64,000 nucleotides of DNA from contig CM028905.1 of assembly GCA_016801885.1 (NCBI GenBank), positions 11,374,706-11,438,705 of the forward strand, given 5' to 3'. Position 1 is the stretch's first letter. Each line of letters opens with the position of its first letter. The notes under the pieces are model-generated. The model was not told the origin of the DNA. It worked only from the letters and a program-made list of their open reading frames with translations, and ran no database searches. This DNA comes from Toxotes chatareus (Eukaryota; Chordata; Actinopteri; Toxotidae). The translations under genes were made by a program, and so were the position numbers. Of this stretch, positions 21,777 to 36,422 are shown in pieces.

Positions 21777-24700
21777 CCGTTCCCCTCATTTAATTTCTTA
21801 CAAAAAGGCAACAGAATCAGTTATAGAGCATTTATATTGTATGGTGACCTATTTTTAAGAGTATATATAGCATTATAGCATAATAGTATGAGAGTATGTG
21901 AATAATGAATCTTCCTTTAGATTTGGTGCTGTAGTTCTAACAAGAAGGAGTTACTTGTGGCAAACCTTCATTTTCTTCCTCTTTAACTCTAAAATTTGAT
22001 TTTATTCAAAAATTAGGTGGAGCTTCAAAAGGAAACCCTCTTTGACTTAATTACAGGCTATTGAGTGTATGTGTCTGGTTTTCAGATGGTGCAACAAGAA
22101 TGAAGGTGAACGTCAAATGAGACAGGCAAGTGCAGACAAGAGAACAGTTGGTCAAAAGCTAGACGTGGACAGTCATTAGTGGCAAATAAAAGTGATGGAT
22201 GGACAGACACAAGATGAAAGGCAGACAGAAGATAGGATGAAGACAGTGCAGTGAATATGGTGTTAAGGAGTTTGGTAAAACTACAAACAGATGGAGATGT
22301 TCAGTCTTTGGTTAGAGACATGCAATATGGCACATAAACAATGGGGCAGGGATGACTGTCAGTAACACTAATCCAAAAACACACGCCCAGCAATAAAGCA
22401 CAGGCAAGAGAAACAGTGGGTGGGGGAGACTGAGAAGGAGTGAAAGAGAGGAACAGAGTAATAGAGGGGTGGAGTGGCCCAGCCGTCATGACATAATACA
22501 GATGGCTCTCTCTTTCTCTCTCTCTGGGTCCGGCGTGACATGGTTCTTGTGAGCCCCCTGGCCTCCCTCCTTCTCCTCTCCTATGGTCCCCTCTGATCCC
22601 ACACAAATCATTTAGCTCACTCACAGATGTGCAATGGCAAGCGCCACCCTGCCAGAGTGACCACGCACCAAAATAAACACCATGGGGTCCCATCTGCAAT
22701 CTGACACATTCATTTGCTCAACTGTATTTTGGAAAAACTGGTCTGCCCAGATTTCTTCCTTAACAACCTCAAAACAATGACTTTCCTTCCACAGACTGTA
22801 TTTTAAGGCCTCACACCCCTATGACACAACTTAGACTTGCCAATCCGGCCAGACTATCTTAATGTGGACATGGTGCGATGCCAGTGCCAGTTTACAAAAA
22901 ACCACGCCAGTTCAGCTCGCTCTAGTAATCCAAGTTTATGTGTTGGTGAGTACTACGTCTGGAAAAAACCTGTCAGAGCTTTAATGTGACCTGTATAAAG
23001 GTCAGCTTTGAGGAAGATTGTGTGAACTTTCGTCTAATTCATGTAGGAGTGTTAGAAACACTTTATGTCAGGGTGACTCCAGGAATATGCCAGGAAATCC
23101 TCTCAACAGCTCTTGAGTGCTTACAGTTACTGGGCTGCTGATACCTGAGTTACACAGAGTAATTATTTGCAAGTGGCAATAAACTCTTTTAAAGGCTCCT
23201 ATGACGCAAAGCATATGGTACTTTGGTGTTTCCTATATCAGTTGTACATGAGATGTGACTTGCTAAGCAATAAGGAAGGATAAGGAAACCAAAGCTGAAT
23301 TGAAGATAGACTACGAAAGCAATAAGAGCAAGGAAGACACACACTGTTTGACAGGTTAGGATGAGACAGAGAAGTCCTTCCTCCTAAAATGTAAATGTAA
23401 ATTACTTTAATCAATTCAATAACTCAAAATAAATTAAAAATACGCCTAGGAGTAGGAGCGCACACATATGTGTGTGTGTGTGTGTGTACACAAAAAGGGC
23501 AGTGCTATGAACGTAATATATAGGTGAGTGTGTGCTAAAGTTGGAATAATTTTTTCAGACACATTCCTCTTTTTATTCCTATTTCTACACATCAGTAATC
23601 ACATTGGAAGCAATTGAAAAAGTTTTGAGAAGATATACACTTCATCTATCAACTTTATGGTCAACAGTGCATATATATATACACACAGGCATAATTTTAT
23701 TTTTATTTTTATTAATTGTCTCTTGACGTAAATTATACGTTATATGTAAAGTATCTCTTATCCATTGAACTCATGACTTGTTTGTGTAACGAGTGCCACC
23801 AACCATCCTGATGACTAATGTGCTGTTTTTTCAGAAGTAATCTGGTTATTCACGCGATGACGGCTGGTGAGAAAGCTTAACGAGGGATTTGGAGTGGGAC
23901 CCTTTTGACGTTTGCTTCAGGGTGGGTTCTCTTTGTCGTATGCTTCATCGTCTGACTCCAGAACCACATCTGCTGCTGATTCACAGTGACCTGGCCACCA
24001 CGCTGCACAGCTTTGGGAGCAGCTTTGGGATCCGGGGGGAGGAGGCTACACCGGGAACTAGAGCAGATCTGATGGCTATGTTCAGGTACTGTATCCTGTG
24101 AAAGTAAACATAAATCATGCCCACTACCTAGCGATAGGGTTACAGTGTCACAGCTATTACACAGATGTAGGTCACACACTAATCAAATCTTTTAATTTGA
24201 GTGCTGAGGTTACGTAATAACAAACCGTTGTACCTCATAAATTGTGAAGACGTGACCTCTGTTTCAGCATCTCCATGTCTCTGAAGAGCCCCTGCCGAAA
24301 ATGTGTGTGTTAGTGAAGAAATGCATATGGATGCAAGCATTTGAGCATTATATAGAGTAAATGCTACTTGATACTCTAGCCTCTGTATCCTGCAGGCAAA
24401 AAAAAAAAGATAAACAAGAAACGAGAAAATCATCCATTCCAAAAAAAAGAAAGAAAAAAAAAAACCAATAGATGTATTGAACTAAAAAATGTTACCTGTT
24501 TTATATGACCCAGTTTCCAGCCACTGGGCATGAGGCTGTGTGTCTCAGTGCTGGTCTTCAGGCATTCTCCTGCCACCCCCCTCTGAGAAAGAGAGGGAGA
24601 AGCAAAGAGTATTGTTGGGCCCTCCTGGACTGGCCTCCAGGCCCTAACATGAAGCAGATGTGGATAGAGAGATCCCCCAACAACAAGGTCTCAGCAGTCA

Positions 24701-27700
24701 GCTGGAGGTGCTCTACTCACCAAAGTCACATCCAGCTGATGCACTTCATTTTGAAGACACACATGCTCAGAGAGCTACTGTTGGTGAAGCCAGAAAACTA
24801 ACTGAAAGAAAAGCCCACCACACTGTGTGTGCATCCCAGCCTGTGTGAGTGTCTGAAACTGTTGTGTATGATTCACGTCCGGGATGTGCTACTATAAGAG
24901 ATTAATTTAACACCCAAGACACGTGTAGTACAACTGACTAAAGTACATGATAATCTAAATCACATAGTCCAGACTGAAGATTAAGCTGTCTCCATCACTA
25001 TTTATCTCCAGGACCTGGCTACTGACCAGTTTTTATCATCAGTCAAACAGATAAATACATTATTATTATTAATGTTTACATAAACTCTGAATTAGGTTCA
25101 CAGTTCATTTCACCGCCTGTGTATTAACCCTCAAATATTCAACCACTCCCATCCTGTTTTTTCATGTGTTACATGTTACATGCTACATTTTACAATTACT
25201 ATTACTTTTACTTACTTACAAATACTAAGTAAAAATAACAGTAAGTGCCAACACAGTAATGTTGGCACAAGCACAATGTTGCTATCACTCCTGTGGGCTC
25301 ATCCACACTCACGCACATGGCATCCAGTATATCTGGGTGTATCCGTTTGACTCTACCACACAACCATGTCATGACCTGGTATTCCTTCATCATTAGTATG
25401 AAATAATTACAGAAGATGAGTGTGGCAATGACGTAAAGTCCTGACCTGAAAAACTAACTAAAACAGAAGTGAAAAGTCAAAGGCTCAAAAAGCTAAAAGT
25501 GAAGATGAATTAAATATTAAAACTCCATGAAATTCCTTGATAAAACATGGCAAACTTGCCCATCATTTTATATCACCATAGTAATTAAGGAACCTTTGAT
25601 CTTTGGGGTGGATCTCATTGGATAACAAAGTCATGATACACACGCAATTATGCTTATTAATCCCTTAAGCCAGGAGAGGAATGCAGTTCTTTGGCTTCTG
25701 TCACTGGGTCTCACTCACGCACATCCACAACACACCTTAACATGTCAGCATACAATTCATAGAAAAGTGCTGAAATGTAATATCTTCAGGAAAACTTCTA
25801 CTTCACAAAATATATCCCTAATAGTTTGTGTATATGCTAAGTAAACACATCAAATACACTGAAACATGTTTGCACAGAATCTCAGCAAAGTTGGTACTGA
25901 ATAAATATTTAGTGTTTGTAGTTTTGTGTAGTGTTTCTGAGGTGTGGGGCCAGGGAAAATCTAATTAGGACTTACATGTTTTCATACGCTCACAATAGGC
26001 CACTTGTAAACCGGTACATCCCTGTTCTCCTTCATTATGATCACACATGGGCCGATGTGGTTTGGACAAAGCGAGGTGAGGCGTGTTACTTGGCCAGACG
26101 CTTTCACATTCCTCAAGCAGAGACGTGGACAGTAAGTGGACAAGATGTCGTCTGAGAGAACACGCTCGTACCCATACTTCTCTGGTTGTGTGCCTCTCTT
26201 TGTCATTTTTATAGGTTTTCCACCCACATTGTCTCATACACCCTCTCACTACCTGTGTCCTTCTACCCACTCAATGCCTGTTGGTCCTCATCCAGCTGAG
26301 ATACAGTGTCTCTGATTCTGTGTCGGCTTCCCTCCTCTATCTTTCACATGTTTTTAATGTGCAACCCATAGTTGAAATGTTGTTTAAATATGTTATCAAA
26401 CCAATAGTTTGTACAAGAATTCTCTCTCAGTATCTGTGTTACGGAAATACATGTTTAGCAAATACAATAAATCCATGTAAACCTGTCAAAGTCAGTTAGT
26501 TTATATCATTCATTATTGCTCTTAATGCTGTCTTGGCATCAGATCTGATCAGTTTTACTGCAAGTAAAACTAGAAGCAGTTGGAGTAATCAAAGCAATAT
26601 GGTCGAAAGGTTAAAGTAAGTGCATGACCTCATGCGCAGTGTTTCGGTGTGACTTGTGGTTCGGTGTCATGGGAATACAACTTGACCGATTAAACGATCT
26701 TGTGAATGATGAATGTGAATAAATAATAGATAAATCTAATTTATGCAAATCTGGCCAGGCATTTCATGAGACTGTCATTACTGTTGATACAGTTCAAACA
26801 GGTGCATCTGTTTCATGCCTGAGACATCTATAAAACTGTTTTCCTGGTATTCATTTAGGAGGAGTGTACAATCAAATAGATTTTTTTTAAATCAACATGA
26901 AAAGCTCTTAAACTATCTACAAAGGTAACTGAAGTGCCAAAAAGAGTCCAGGAACATAAGAGATATCTGTCTTTTTTCTTCTGTCTTTAAAAACCTTGTA
27001 TATTTATGATAAAAATATAGCAATTATATTATTCCTCATTGCTCTCTTTTTTTTGCTTGGCATCAGATCATCTTCAGTGGGAGCAGAAATATGTGGTTAT
27101 TTCTCCGCACAGTTTAACTCATGACCAGTCCACTCCCGTACCAGTACGGAAGAATTTGTATATTCGCGCTGCATAAGTAGGTTCCTCAGAAATAGGTAAC
27201 AGGTTACTAACACCTGAGTCACTGCATGGAAAGAAAAAAACAAAACAAAAGAAAAAAAACACTGCTTCTGCGTGTTTCAGTGCACAAACCTCATTCGGTT
27301 GAGTGGATGTCACTCCCTCCTGCATAGGGGTAAGGTAATTATCCGGAAACGAGGAATTAGGTAAGTAAAATAACAAGTAAAGAATAACACTGAATCAAGG
27401 ATTTACCACACCACCTAAACCCTGTGCATCACCATTTTGGGTCACTTTCTCTATAGTTTCTTCTAGGTGCCTCCCAAATTCCGAACCAGCATCCTCATAT
27501 CATGGAAGGTGGAACCATGCAAAGCGCAACATTGCCAGAAAGGGAACGTGGTTTATGGTGGATAGGTTTTTGCCACCTGAGCTGGCACAGTTTAAATGCA
27601 CTCACCAAAGCGGCCCTGCTGAACCTGAATGAGCCGATTCCCCACCCACGGCTGATTGAACAGATAACACAGACAACAAAAATGAACCTGCAGCTCTGAG

Positions 27701-28740
27701 GCTTGGTAGAGGAAATAGTTTCAGACATATTCCCTGGGCAACAGTAAGATACCTAACAATAGAATCATTAAAATGATTGGTACCGTAAGTGTTCATGATG
27801 GGCGTGGTCAGGTTAGGAAGTTTTTAAATGTCCTGATATGATCAGGTTCAGAATGACACATGACCACTGACTGGTCAATACTTCCTTGTTGCTTACTATT
27901 TTTGTGTTTTCTCAAGTGAAATGTTGTACAACTTCCCTTGATACAGTTATTCAAGAACTCACTTAAGTAATGGACACCTAGTTTTCTCTTTTTTCCCCTG
28001 CTCATTCCTTAGTAACAATTCCTGGTTCAGCGCAGTACAATTACATGTGACTTAGCAGCAGAACAAGAATATAAATAGACTGTTTACTATGTATGAAAAA
28101 TGTATAAATTGCTACCTAACTATTCACTAACATTTATTTCCCAAAATATTTCCCATCTTCATGTTTGAAAAGATTCATTACTATAAATTTCAGGAATTAA
28201 TAAATGCAGACTGTGAAATAGAGATCATTTTTATTCAGACTCTCGGGGCAATTGTTTTATTATACAACTGAGAGCAGGAGGGACCAAAAGTCTGCCGACA
28301 AAAGGTCCAGTGAAATCAAAGTACCTGGGTGTAGAGTTGGGGTGTAGAGTTGCACCTGTTCTGCATCACTAGACACAATAAATTAATGTGGCTCCTTGGA
28401 ATCAAGATACCTGCTGAGGAACTGAGACTCTGTTTCATTCACAGCCTTGAACGTTTTGGTGAAAACGGTCCAAGCTGACGCAAATCAGAAATCAGCACCA
28501 AACCTTCCCCAAACAAATGATCAAAGAAAGAGGTGAGGGACGATTGAAAATAAGTATTTACACGTGTCTAACTTTGGCTGACAGATGCAAAACGTGAACC
28601 ATCACCTATCGTTTTGCGTCTCATTCAAAGTCGGCAAACTCCTCAGTACTGCTGACGTTAACACGTGGTGTTGACAAATAATTGAGTTAATATATGACAG
28701 ATGAAGAGGTGAACACCTGTGAGGCAGCAGGATAGTGTTA
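20200..28740. other. Gene-poor intergenic region
   Basis: About 8.5 kb with no recognised coding gene. It contains a poly-T run (20200-20225), (GT)n at 21732-21775 and 23467-23488, and A-rich tracts near 24396-24465. Two clusters of modest open frames (23889-24101 and 24505-24850) lack homology. Nothing tRNA- or rRNA-like was seen. Confidence 0.5.
21732..21775. repeat. (GT)n microsatellite
   Basis: About 21 uninterrupted TG units. Confidence 0.95.
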
Positions 28741-28744
28741 ACAG

Positions 28745-28935
28745 GACAGGGGAGGTGTCAGAGGAGGTGGGGCCGCGCTGACTCTCCAGGAAACACAATT
28801 TAAATGCACAGTGGGAGTGTGCCGGAGTGTGCAGTCGCTCTGGATTTAACACGGCAGAAGTAGAAGCATCACTCCAACCGGGGAACTTACAAGACGTTTT
28901 CTCACAGGAAGGTTTTCGACAACGACGGCAAAGCT
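28745..28935 (+). promoter_or_regulatory. Predicted gfpt2 promoter and 5' leader
   Basis: A GC/GT-box-like 'gaggaggtggggccgcg' (near 28760-28778) and an AT-rich 'caatttaaatg' (28796-28806) precede the short first coding exon. The start of transcription would fall near 28830. There is no experimental support. Confidence 0.4.
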
Positions 28936-28941
28936 TGAGCC

Positions 28942-29317
28942 ATGTGTGGTAAGCTTTTCTCTCATCGAGTTCATCTTTTTCTGTTGCAAAAAAACTGGGC
29001 GTATTACGCACGCAAATGGACTTGACAGGCTCCTGCTGTGCCCAGTGCTGTGACAGCGATGTTTTGCGTGTAATCCCAGCCACAAAGCGAGAAATTAGCA
29101 AAGTTATCCGACCATATAATTGGTTTGATATGGTCACTGCGATCTTGTCACAATTTTCTTGGCAATTAAAATATTAACTCTGAGCAGCAACAGTTGGGTA
29201 AATGTCAGTTTTCTGATCTGTGTGGATTTCTGAAGCGCTTTACGCACAACTGCTACGTGTCAGTGTTTTCACTCGGGGGTGTAGACAACAAGACAAGCAA
29301 GTCATACCAGTTACAGC

Positions 29318-29349
<32 letters not shown>

Positions 29350-30252
29350 TAAAGGTGATATATATATCTTGTGTTCATGAAGTACCTCACATCCATCCTC
29401 CTCAGGTACATAAAGTGCATCTCGCACCTTTTGACAACCTCACATGTCCCACTTTCGAGCAGTCAGGCACGTTTACAGCTCAGAGTAAATCTTTAACAGT
29501 CCTTCGGCCTCTCTTCATGTCTACAAGGAAGAGGCCACGGTTCGTTCTCCCACTTCACCCTGCCTACCTGGCTGCTCCAACACTGCGCGCAATGTGCGTC
29601 CGTCAATGGCCAGCTGTGTGCCTGCGGGAGGAGAGCTGCCCGGAACATTCCTACACACAGGCGCACACACACGGAAGAAGAGGGTGGGGGTGGGGGTGGA
29701 CATATACTGTACATAGACAACATACCCAAAAGCTTCATACAAAGTTATTTTAATTTAATATAAAGATGCATCAGCTTGCCCATCTCGTGTAATTAAATGT
29801 AATGACATGCCATGTCTGGTCACTAAAAATAATACAGCTGGAAGTAAGGAGCTGACCTCATTGAACAGCCATACCTTAACTTTATGACCCCTTAACAACC
29901 AAAGAGTGGATATTAATGTTACCTAATGACTGTGTTTGCTACTGTTTGTTCCTTTGGCTGCATGAAGAGTAATAAGATTTATCCTTAAGCAAAATATGAT
30001 AATGCTTATCAAAAGGAATTAAAATAATGGAAGCGTTTGCTTTGCAGTAGTGTAAACTAAAGTGTTTGAGTTCAAGTCTGATTCAAGTTCTGTTTCTCTT
30101 TCTCCCATTTCTAAAAGGGATCTTTGCCTACCTGAATTACCAAGTGCCTCGCACCAGAAAGGAGATATTTGAGACGCTGGTGAAGGGACTGCAGAGACTG
30201 GAGTACAGAGGGTACGATTCAGCAGGTAAGACACTCAGCTTCACAGGGTTGC

Positions 30253-30284
<32 letters not shown>

Positions 30285-33200
30285 TTCACACACACACACA
30301 CACATACACGTACACCATGCGCAAACACTAATAGTACTCCTTGGCAGCACCTGTGTGTCATGTCCTCAAAAAATAAATTCTAGGCAACATTTCACTGTAT
30401 TCAAAGCTTAAAGGAAAACGCCGAAAAGAAAAACTGCTTCCTTCTGCGCATGTGATTGGCGTAATTTAAGTTAAATGGCAAATTATAACATTGTTGAATG
30501 AAATGAAGAGAAACTGATTTAACAGGTCAAACCAACTGCTTGCCAGCATGTCACGCAGGTACACCTTCAACCATAACCAGAGAAGTATCATCGCTAATAG
30601 TTTTGCATGTAGGAAATCTAACTCAGATCCTGCTGCTACCTAGATAATTAATATTGTTCACACGCACGCACACACACACACACACACACTCTCTCTCACA
30701 CACTTTGTATTTGTTCATCCTATTTGAGCAGGATGAAGCCACAGAAATAAGAGGTTCTTTCATGACTGTTAAACGTTGTGTCCTACATGCACACCCACGC
30801 CCATCCACACACACACACACACACCCACACACAGTAAATAACACCTCAGATACCAATGTAAATTATAAGTCACTCAAATAACGTACCCATCTGTTTTTTG
30901 GGGGGGTTTTTTATAATTAATTTCCCAAATATCCTCTCTTGGTGAGGAGCTGAATTTGACTTCATATATCTAATATGTGGAAGAATTTGTGACAGTTGTG
31001 TGTTTGGGGCCTTTCTGTGTGACACTGTGATGGCATATATTCAATTCTTGCCCCCCCCGTCTGTCTGCAGGCATCGCTGTGGACGGCCCTAGCAAGACCT
31101 CTGACATCAATGATAGCAGCATCTGCTTGATCAAGAAGAAAGGAAAGGTCAAGGCTCTAGATGAGGAGCTATACAGTGGGTTTATACACATTTCACTATA
31201 TATTCTTAACTGGGTTTTGATCAGTGTGAAAATATACCAGCATGAGTATTATAGTTGTGGTTATTTCAAAATCATGTCATCTTCTGTTTTTTTCCCTCAT
31301 TATATTTTCTTCCAAACATTTGGAAAAAAATGATTCAAAACTTGACATCACCTTTGCCCTCCTTCCCTGAACATTTCATGCCACATTTCCTGTCTCTTTA
31401 AAACCTTTTAGTATTTTCATATCAGTAAAAGGGACCGATGTCATGTTTTTCTTGCTCAGAAAAAGACACACTGGACCTGGACGCGAAGCTGTGCACACAC
31501 TTTGGCCTTGCTCACACTCGTTGGGCCACACACGGTGAGCCTAGTGCACTCAACAGCCACCCTCATCGCTCTGACAAGGATAACGGTAAGATGTACTAAT
31601 GTACTTATATGCACGCTGACACTCATATTCATATAAAGTACACATGCAATTAACACCCACACAGATAACTGTAAATCTATACAAAGCATATTGTAGGAAT
31701 CTCAGAAAACGGTTTCAGTGAAACATGTTAGCTTCATCTGATAGTGGTTTAAAAAAAAAAAAAAAGGCAATCAATTGAGATCAGCTCTGACTCCGTCATT
31801 CCCACGTCTTGAATCATTTCATTACACTTATACGTCTTGGCTGAGCATTTAAATAAAAGGTTAAGATTCTCCATACCTGTATTTTACACACCCTCCCACA
31901 CCTTCTATGTTATATTACACCCATCTCTTTGTCATTACTATGCTATGTCCATAGGTGTGTCAATTACGCACCTTGGCTTTAAACTGAAGTATGTATGTGC
32001 AAAAATGTCCATGGTGTGAATGTCCAAATCACAAGTAGAGAAACTGTGTTCCCAAGTAACTTCTGTTTCAAGTTTTATTTGTATACTCTCTTTTGTTTCA
32101 GCCTATTATTACATGGTTATTGTTATGATAATGTAAGACTCTGTCTGTAACTGTTGTGGTTGTCCTGCTCTGTCACATCACACGTCATTGTTGAAATTCT
32201 GTATCTGTGTCATTTGAGTTGCTTATAAATCCACTGCTTCGCATGCATTATGTTCCACTGCTGAAAGAAACATTCTTTGAATAACATCAACTTGTTAGAC
32301 CTGCCTAGGATTTAGAGGTGTGGCAGTTCTTGTTCTATTATTAGTTTAGTCCATGGAGAACATAACAGTGCTGGTATAAATGCATATGAGTACCGTCAGG
32401 AGAAAACATACGAGTGGTCTTATGACTGTTTTTTTGACCTTTAGCCCCTTTATCTGACCCTTTCACTCTCTTTGCCTTTTCTCAGAGTTTGTTGTGATCC
32501 ACAATGGCATCATCACCAACTACAAAGAGCTGAAAGAGTACCTGGTAAGTCAACCTATCATGAGAAATTCCTGTTATACAAACACTGAGTTACAGTCCTG
32601 TTCAGTGCCATTCTTGGACCTGCCATTCAGGTCAGAGCTTGTATTACCATTGCAGGCTTGAGTTTCATTCTTCTCAGTGGCCAGCCATTCTGACACTGTC
32701 TCTTTCAGGAGTCATAACATCCCTAAAACGAATTAGAAAGACTATATCATGTGGCAGTGTACTGTATGTTATGACACTGACCACAGGCTGGACAAATCAC
32801 TTATATTTTTCTGCATAGGTAGCCACTGCAAGCAAAGGACTTAACTGTAAAAGATAGATATAAAGAAAACCCTATAACTATAACATGCTATAGCAATCAC
32901 TAGAACTAAAATGACATTCAAAGTTTTCTTCAGTGACTCCAGCAGTCATTAACTAAGAATGTTTCAAAAGTGATTTGTTGGCACATCGCGCTCGGACAAA
33001 AGTCACTCTGTGAACTTGATTTTGACTGAAGTATACTTGTCAACTTGCACAACACAACTTTCACATTATCCCTCTGCAAAAAAGTATGGATTAAGAACTC
33101 AAGAGAGGATGTTGCTTGGCAGTAGGGAACATAATTTTGTTGAGGGATAGAGCAAGTCAAATCACAAGCTGAAATAAACTTTTTTTTTTTTTTTGTTAAA

Positions 33201-36200
33201 ATCGTTCAACTCTGTGCTAATAATACCAGTGGAGCCTGTTCAAACTAGGCTGTTGCACATAAAATATTTAGTGTAAAATTACTTCATCGGCCCATACAAC
33301 TTTAATGTGTAATATCACTTTAGCAAACGTACTAAAGATCTTATCTGGTCACTCGAGGATATTTTCATTTAATTAGGTTGGTCATTTGTTACACCCAAAA
33401 ATGATATGAGACTCTCTGGATGCATAGCACTGAATGTTGTAGTTTTAACATTTCAGTTTCCTTTTAACTGTTACCTGCAGAAAATTATGGATTTCAGACT
33501 CTACATCCTCAGTGTGTTTATGTGTTTATAATAATATAAACTGCTCACGTTGCCTTTCTCAGATCACCAAAGGATATGAGTTTGAGTCAGACACGGACAC
33601 AGAGGTGATCCCGAAATTGATCAAATATGTTTACGACAACCGAGAGATTGACAACATCACCTTCTCCACACTGGTCGAGAGAGTCATTCAGCAGCTGGTG
33701 AGCGGCTCACACATAGCAACACAGGGGGATGTTGGGAAACTTATCTTCCTTTTCTAGCAGTCCTTTAAGTTTTTAACTATCTTCATTTCTATTTCTTCCC
33801 TCCGTCAGTGGAACACTGTATTCTTTTTTTTGCTTCAGCCTTGTGTAATGAGATGGAAATTTTATAACCAGCTTCCTGGCAACTATGAAGGGTAGCATCA
33901 TGTTGCTTAGTGTCATAAAATGTGTCATTGACCAGTCATACACACACACACACCAACATTCATTTGCTCATTCTAAGCAGTGTGAAACTGCTTAAATTTC
34001 CTGTCCTTTGAAACACAGTGCACCATCACAAAAAATAGTCTCCATGGCAACCGTCCTAACAGCATCACAGGTGACATCATCACTCGTAGAGTTTTGGGGG
34101 GGGGGGGACCATGACACCCTCCCTTTGCCTCCTGTCCCACCCCACTTTCAGCACCACACACACACATAAACACACAACCACTTCTAGAAACCCCCACAGA
34201 CACCAGTGCAGTCAGTGCTTTCGAAATACAGCTGACGTTATACAATAGAGGTCTTATTTCTCTTAACGCCCCCCCCCATACCCCACTGCCTCACTCTCCA
34301 CACTCGCGCACACCCCCACTACAACTGCCAAACCCCCACACGGCCAAAAGAAACATTTGCCTGTGTTCAGAACGTGTTTCTCTTTAAAGGGTACACACAC
34401 TCTCAAGGAATACACAGCTAACTTTACCTTTACATTTACATTTTTAGATTTTGAATTGTTTTTCCTCCTCTTTCCCAACACTCTTGTTTAACCCTGGTAT
34501 ATTTTCACTCTTTCATCAAGCTAATGTAAACGCTGCGTTTCCTCTGCCTCTCTCTGTCTCAGGAGGGGGCCTTCGCTCTGGTGTTTAAAAGCCGCCATTT
34601 CCCTGGAGAGGCTGTGTCCACCAGGTTAGTATACACACATACACTGACACACACACACATGCACACACGCTGACATTTCACTTCACATTATGGTCCAGTA
34701 TCTGCGCCGTGGTCTAAGACTCAGTGGAGATGACTCATCCCCTGTTACAGCCACTATGAAGCAATACCAAATATGATTTTAGGAGACTCTCTGATTTACT
34801 CACTGTGGCTTATCTTAGCTTACATCCATTACATGTGGCATGTTATGACTCTGGGATGTTTTTTCCTCACGATAATGGGTAATTGTGCAGTTTTTCATGA
34901 GTGTGTGCGTAAATTCCCGTCCAACTGCATGTGTCGGCCCCCATCTGCGTCTTAAGACCCAGGCAAAGAGAGCAGCAGAGCAGAGGTTGAATTCAGGTTC
35001 TTCCTCTCCCTCCTGGGCCTCTGGCCTTCTGGCCCTACACCTCCTTTTCTGTGATTCATTAACGGAGAGACTAGAGAGTTTCCTGTTTCAGCTCCAGGAA
35101 ATGCAGCTGCCAGCAAGACTTCTGGTTAATCACCTCTCATCATTTTATTTGACTTTATACCATGCCTGGTTCAGTGAGTCGTCATGGATCAGGGATAAAA
35201 GGGAGATTGCTGGGGCAAGGGAGCGAGAGAAAAGGGGAGAGAGAGAAAGGAGGAGGGAAGATGGGCAGCAAAATGAAGACAGATAAGCATCACGTGTGGT
35301 TTATGCAGATGGGTTGCCTGGAACTGTCAGTGCTGGAAAGGCTGCTTCTTGGCACACCTGCTGCTAAGGTCAGGAAGCTTTGGCATATCTGTTGTCTGTT
35401 GTGTGCTTGTAGTTTCTAAAGAAACGATTCTGAGAGCTCATATCAGTACTGCACAGCTTTGGCTAAACTCAGTGTAGTTTTGTGGTTATGTGTTGGATAG
35501 TCAGCATTGTCTTCCAGGATGGAGGAATGTTTGTAATTATCTGGTGATGCTTGTCAGCACCCACCCCTTTGTCGTCAAGGATCAACCTCCCAGCAGAACT
35601 TTTGCTCTCTTCCTCTCAGCTTCTTTTTCTCTCACTGTTTCTGTTGTTCTCCCATTCTTTCTCTTTCCACCACCCGGTCTTTCTCTTACTTGCTCTTACT
35701 TTTCTTTCATCCCTTCTTCTCGTCTCTCTCCCTCCCTCAGGGTAAATATTGTAATGGATAGCGACCACATGTTTCTGTTTGCAAGCCTCCCTTCTTAAGC
35801 CCCACACCCCTTAAAACAACTAGCGGTCTTACGTCAGTGTAGCTGTGCCCCTGAGAAATGCTAACCAGAGAGAAAGAAGGGAGCCAGACAGAGAAAGACA
35901 AGAAATCGGGAGAGGCCTTCAGTTTCTCAAGAGCCAGTGTCATAATAACTTGTTTTGTTTTGTTATACTGTTTGCACTGTGGCCACAGGATGAGTGTGTA
36001 AAAGTTTCCTGTACTTTAAGGTTAGTCTCCTCACACCCATCTCTGTCACCTATTAAATTTGCATGTGATTGCACCTTGAGAGCCAATAGACAAAACCCAC
36101 ATGGAATCAGTAACCAATGAGGAAGCAGGGGTCTGGTCCAGGAACTGTGAGCAAATCCTAAAGAGATGCAGATGAATGGGGGATCCATTTACCTGTCTGG

Positions 36201-36368
36201 TGTTCAAGATTAAAACGTTTAGAAGAGATTTGGATACATAGGAGGATGTCTGAGCTGCCTTTGGTACAGGAACACAGGATTAAGTGCCAAATTGTGTAAA
36301 AACATTTTTTTTTAATTTTACCCTTATTTTTTAAAGGTAAAAATAAGGGTCTAGATATAAAAATAAGG

Positions 36369-36422
<54 letters not shown>

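Noticed and set aside
30623..30881. Overlapping plus and minus frames in gfpt2 intron 2
   Set aside because: They are translations of (CA)n/(TG)n microsatellites (His-Thr and Val-Cys runs).
36370..36420. Regular TA spacing considered as a CRISPR-like or origin-like array
   Set aside because: It is a simple dinucleotide microsatellite with no spacers; CRISPR arrays do not occur in vertebrate chromosomes.
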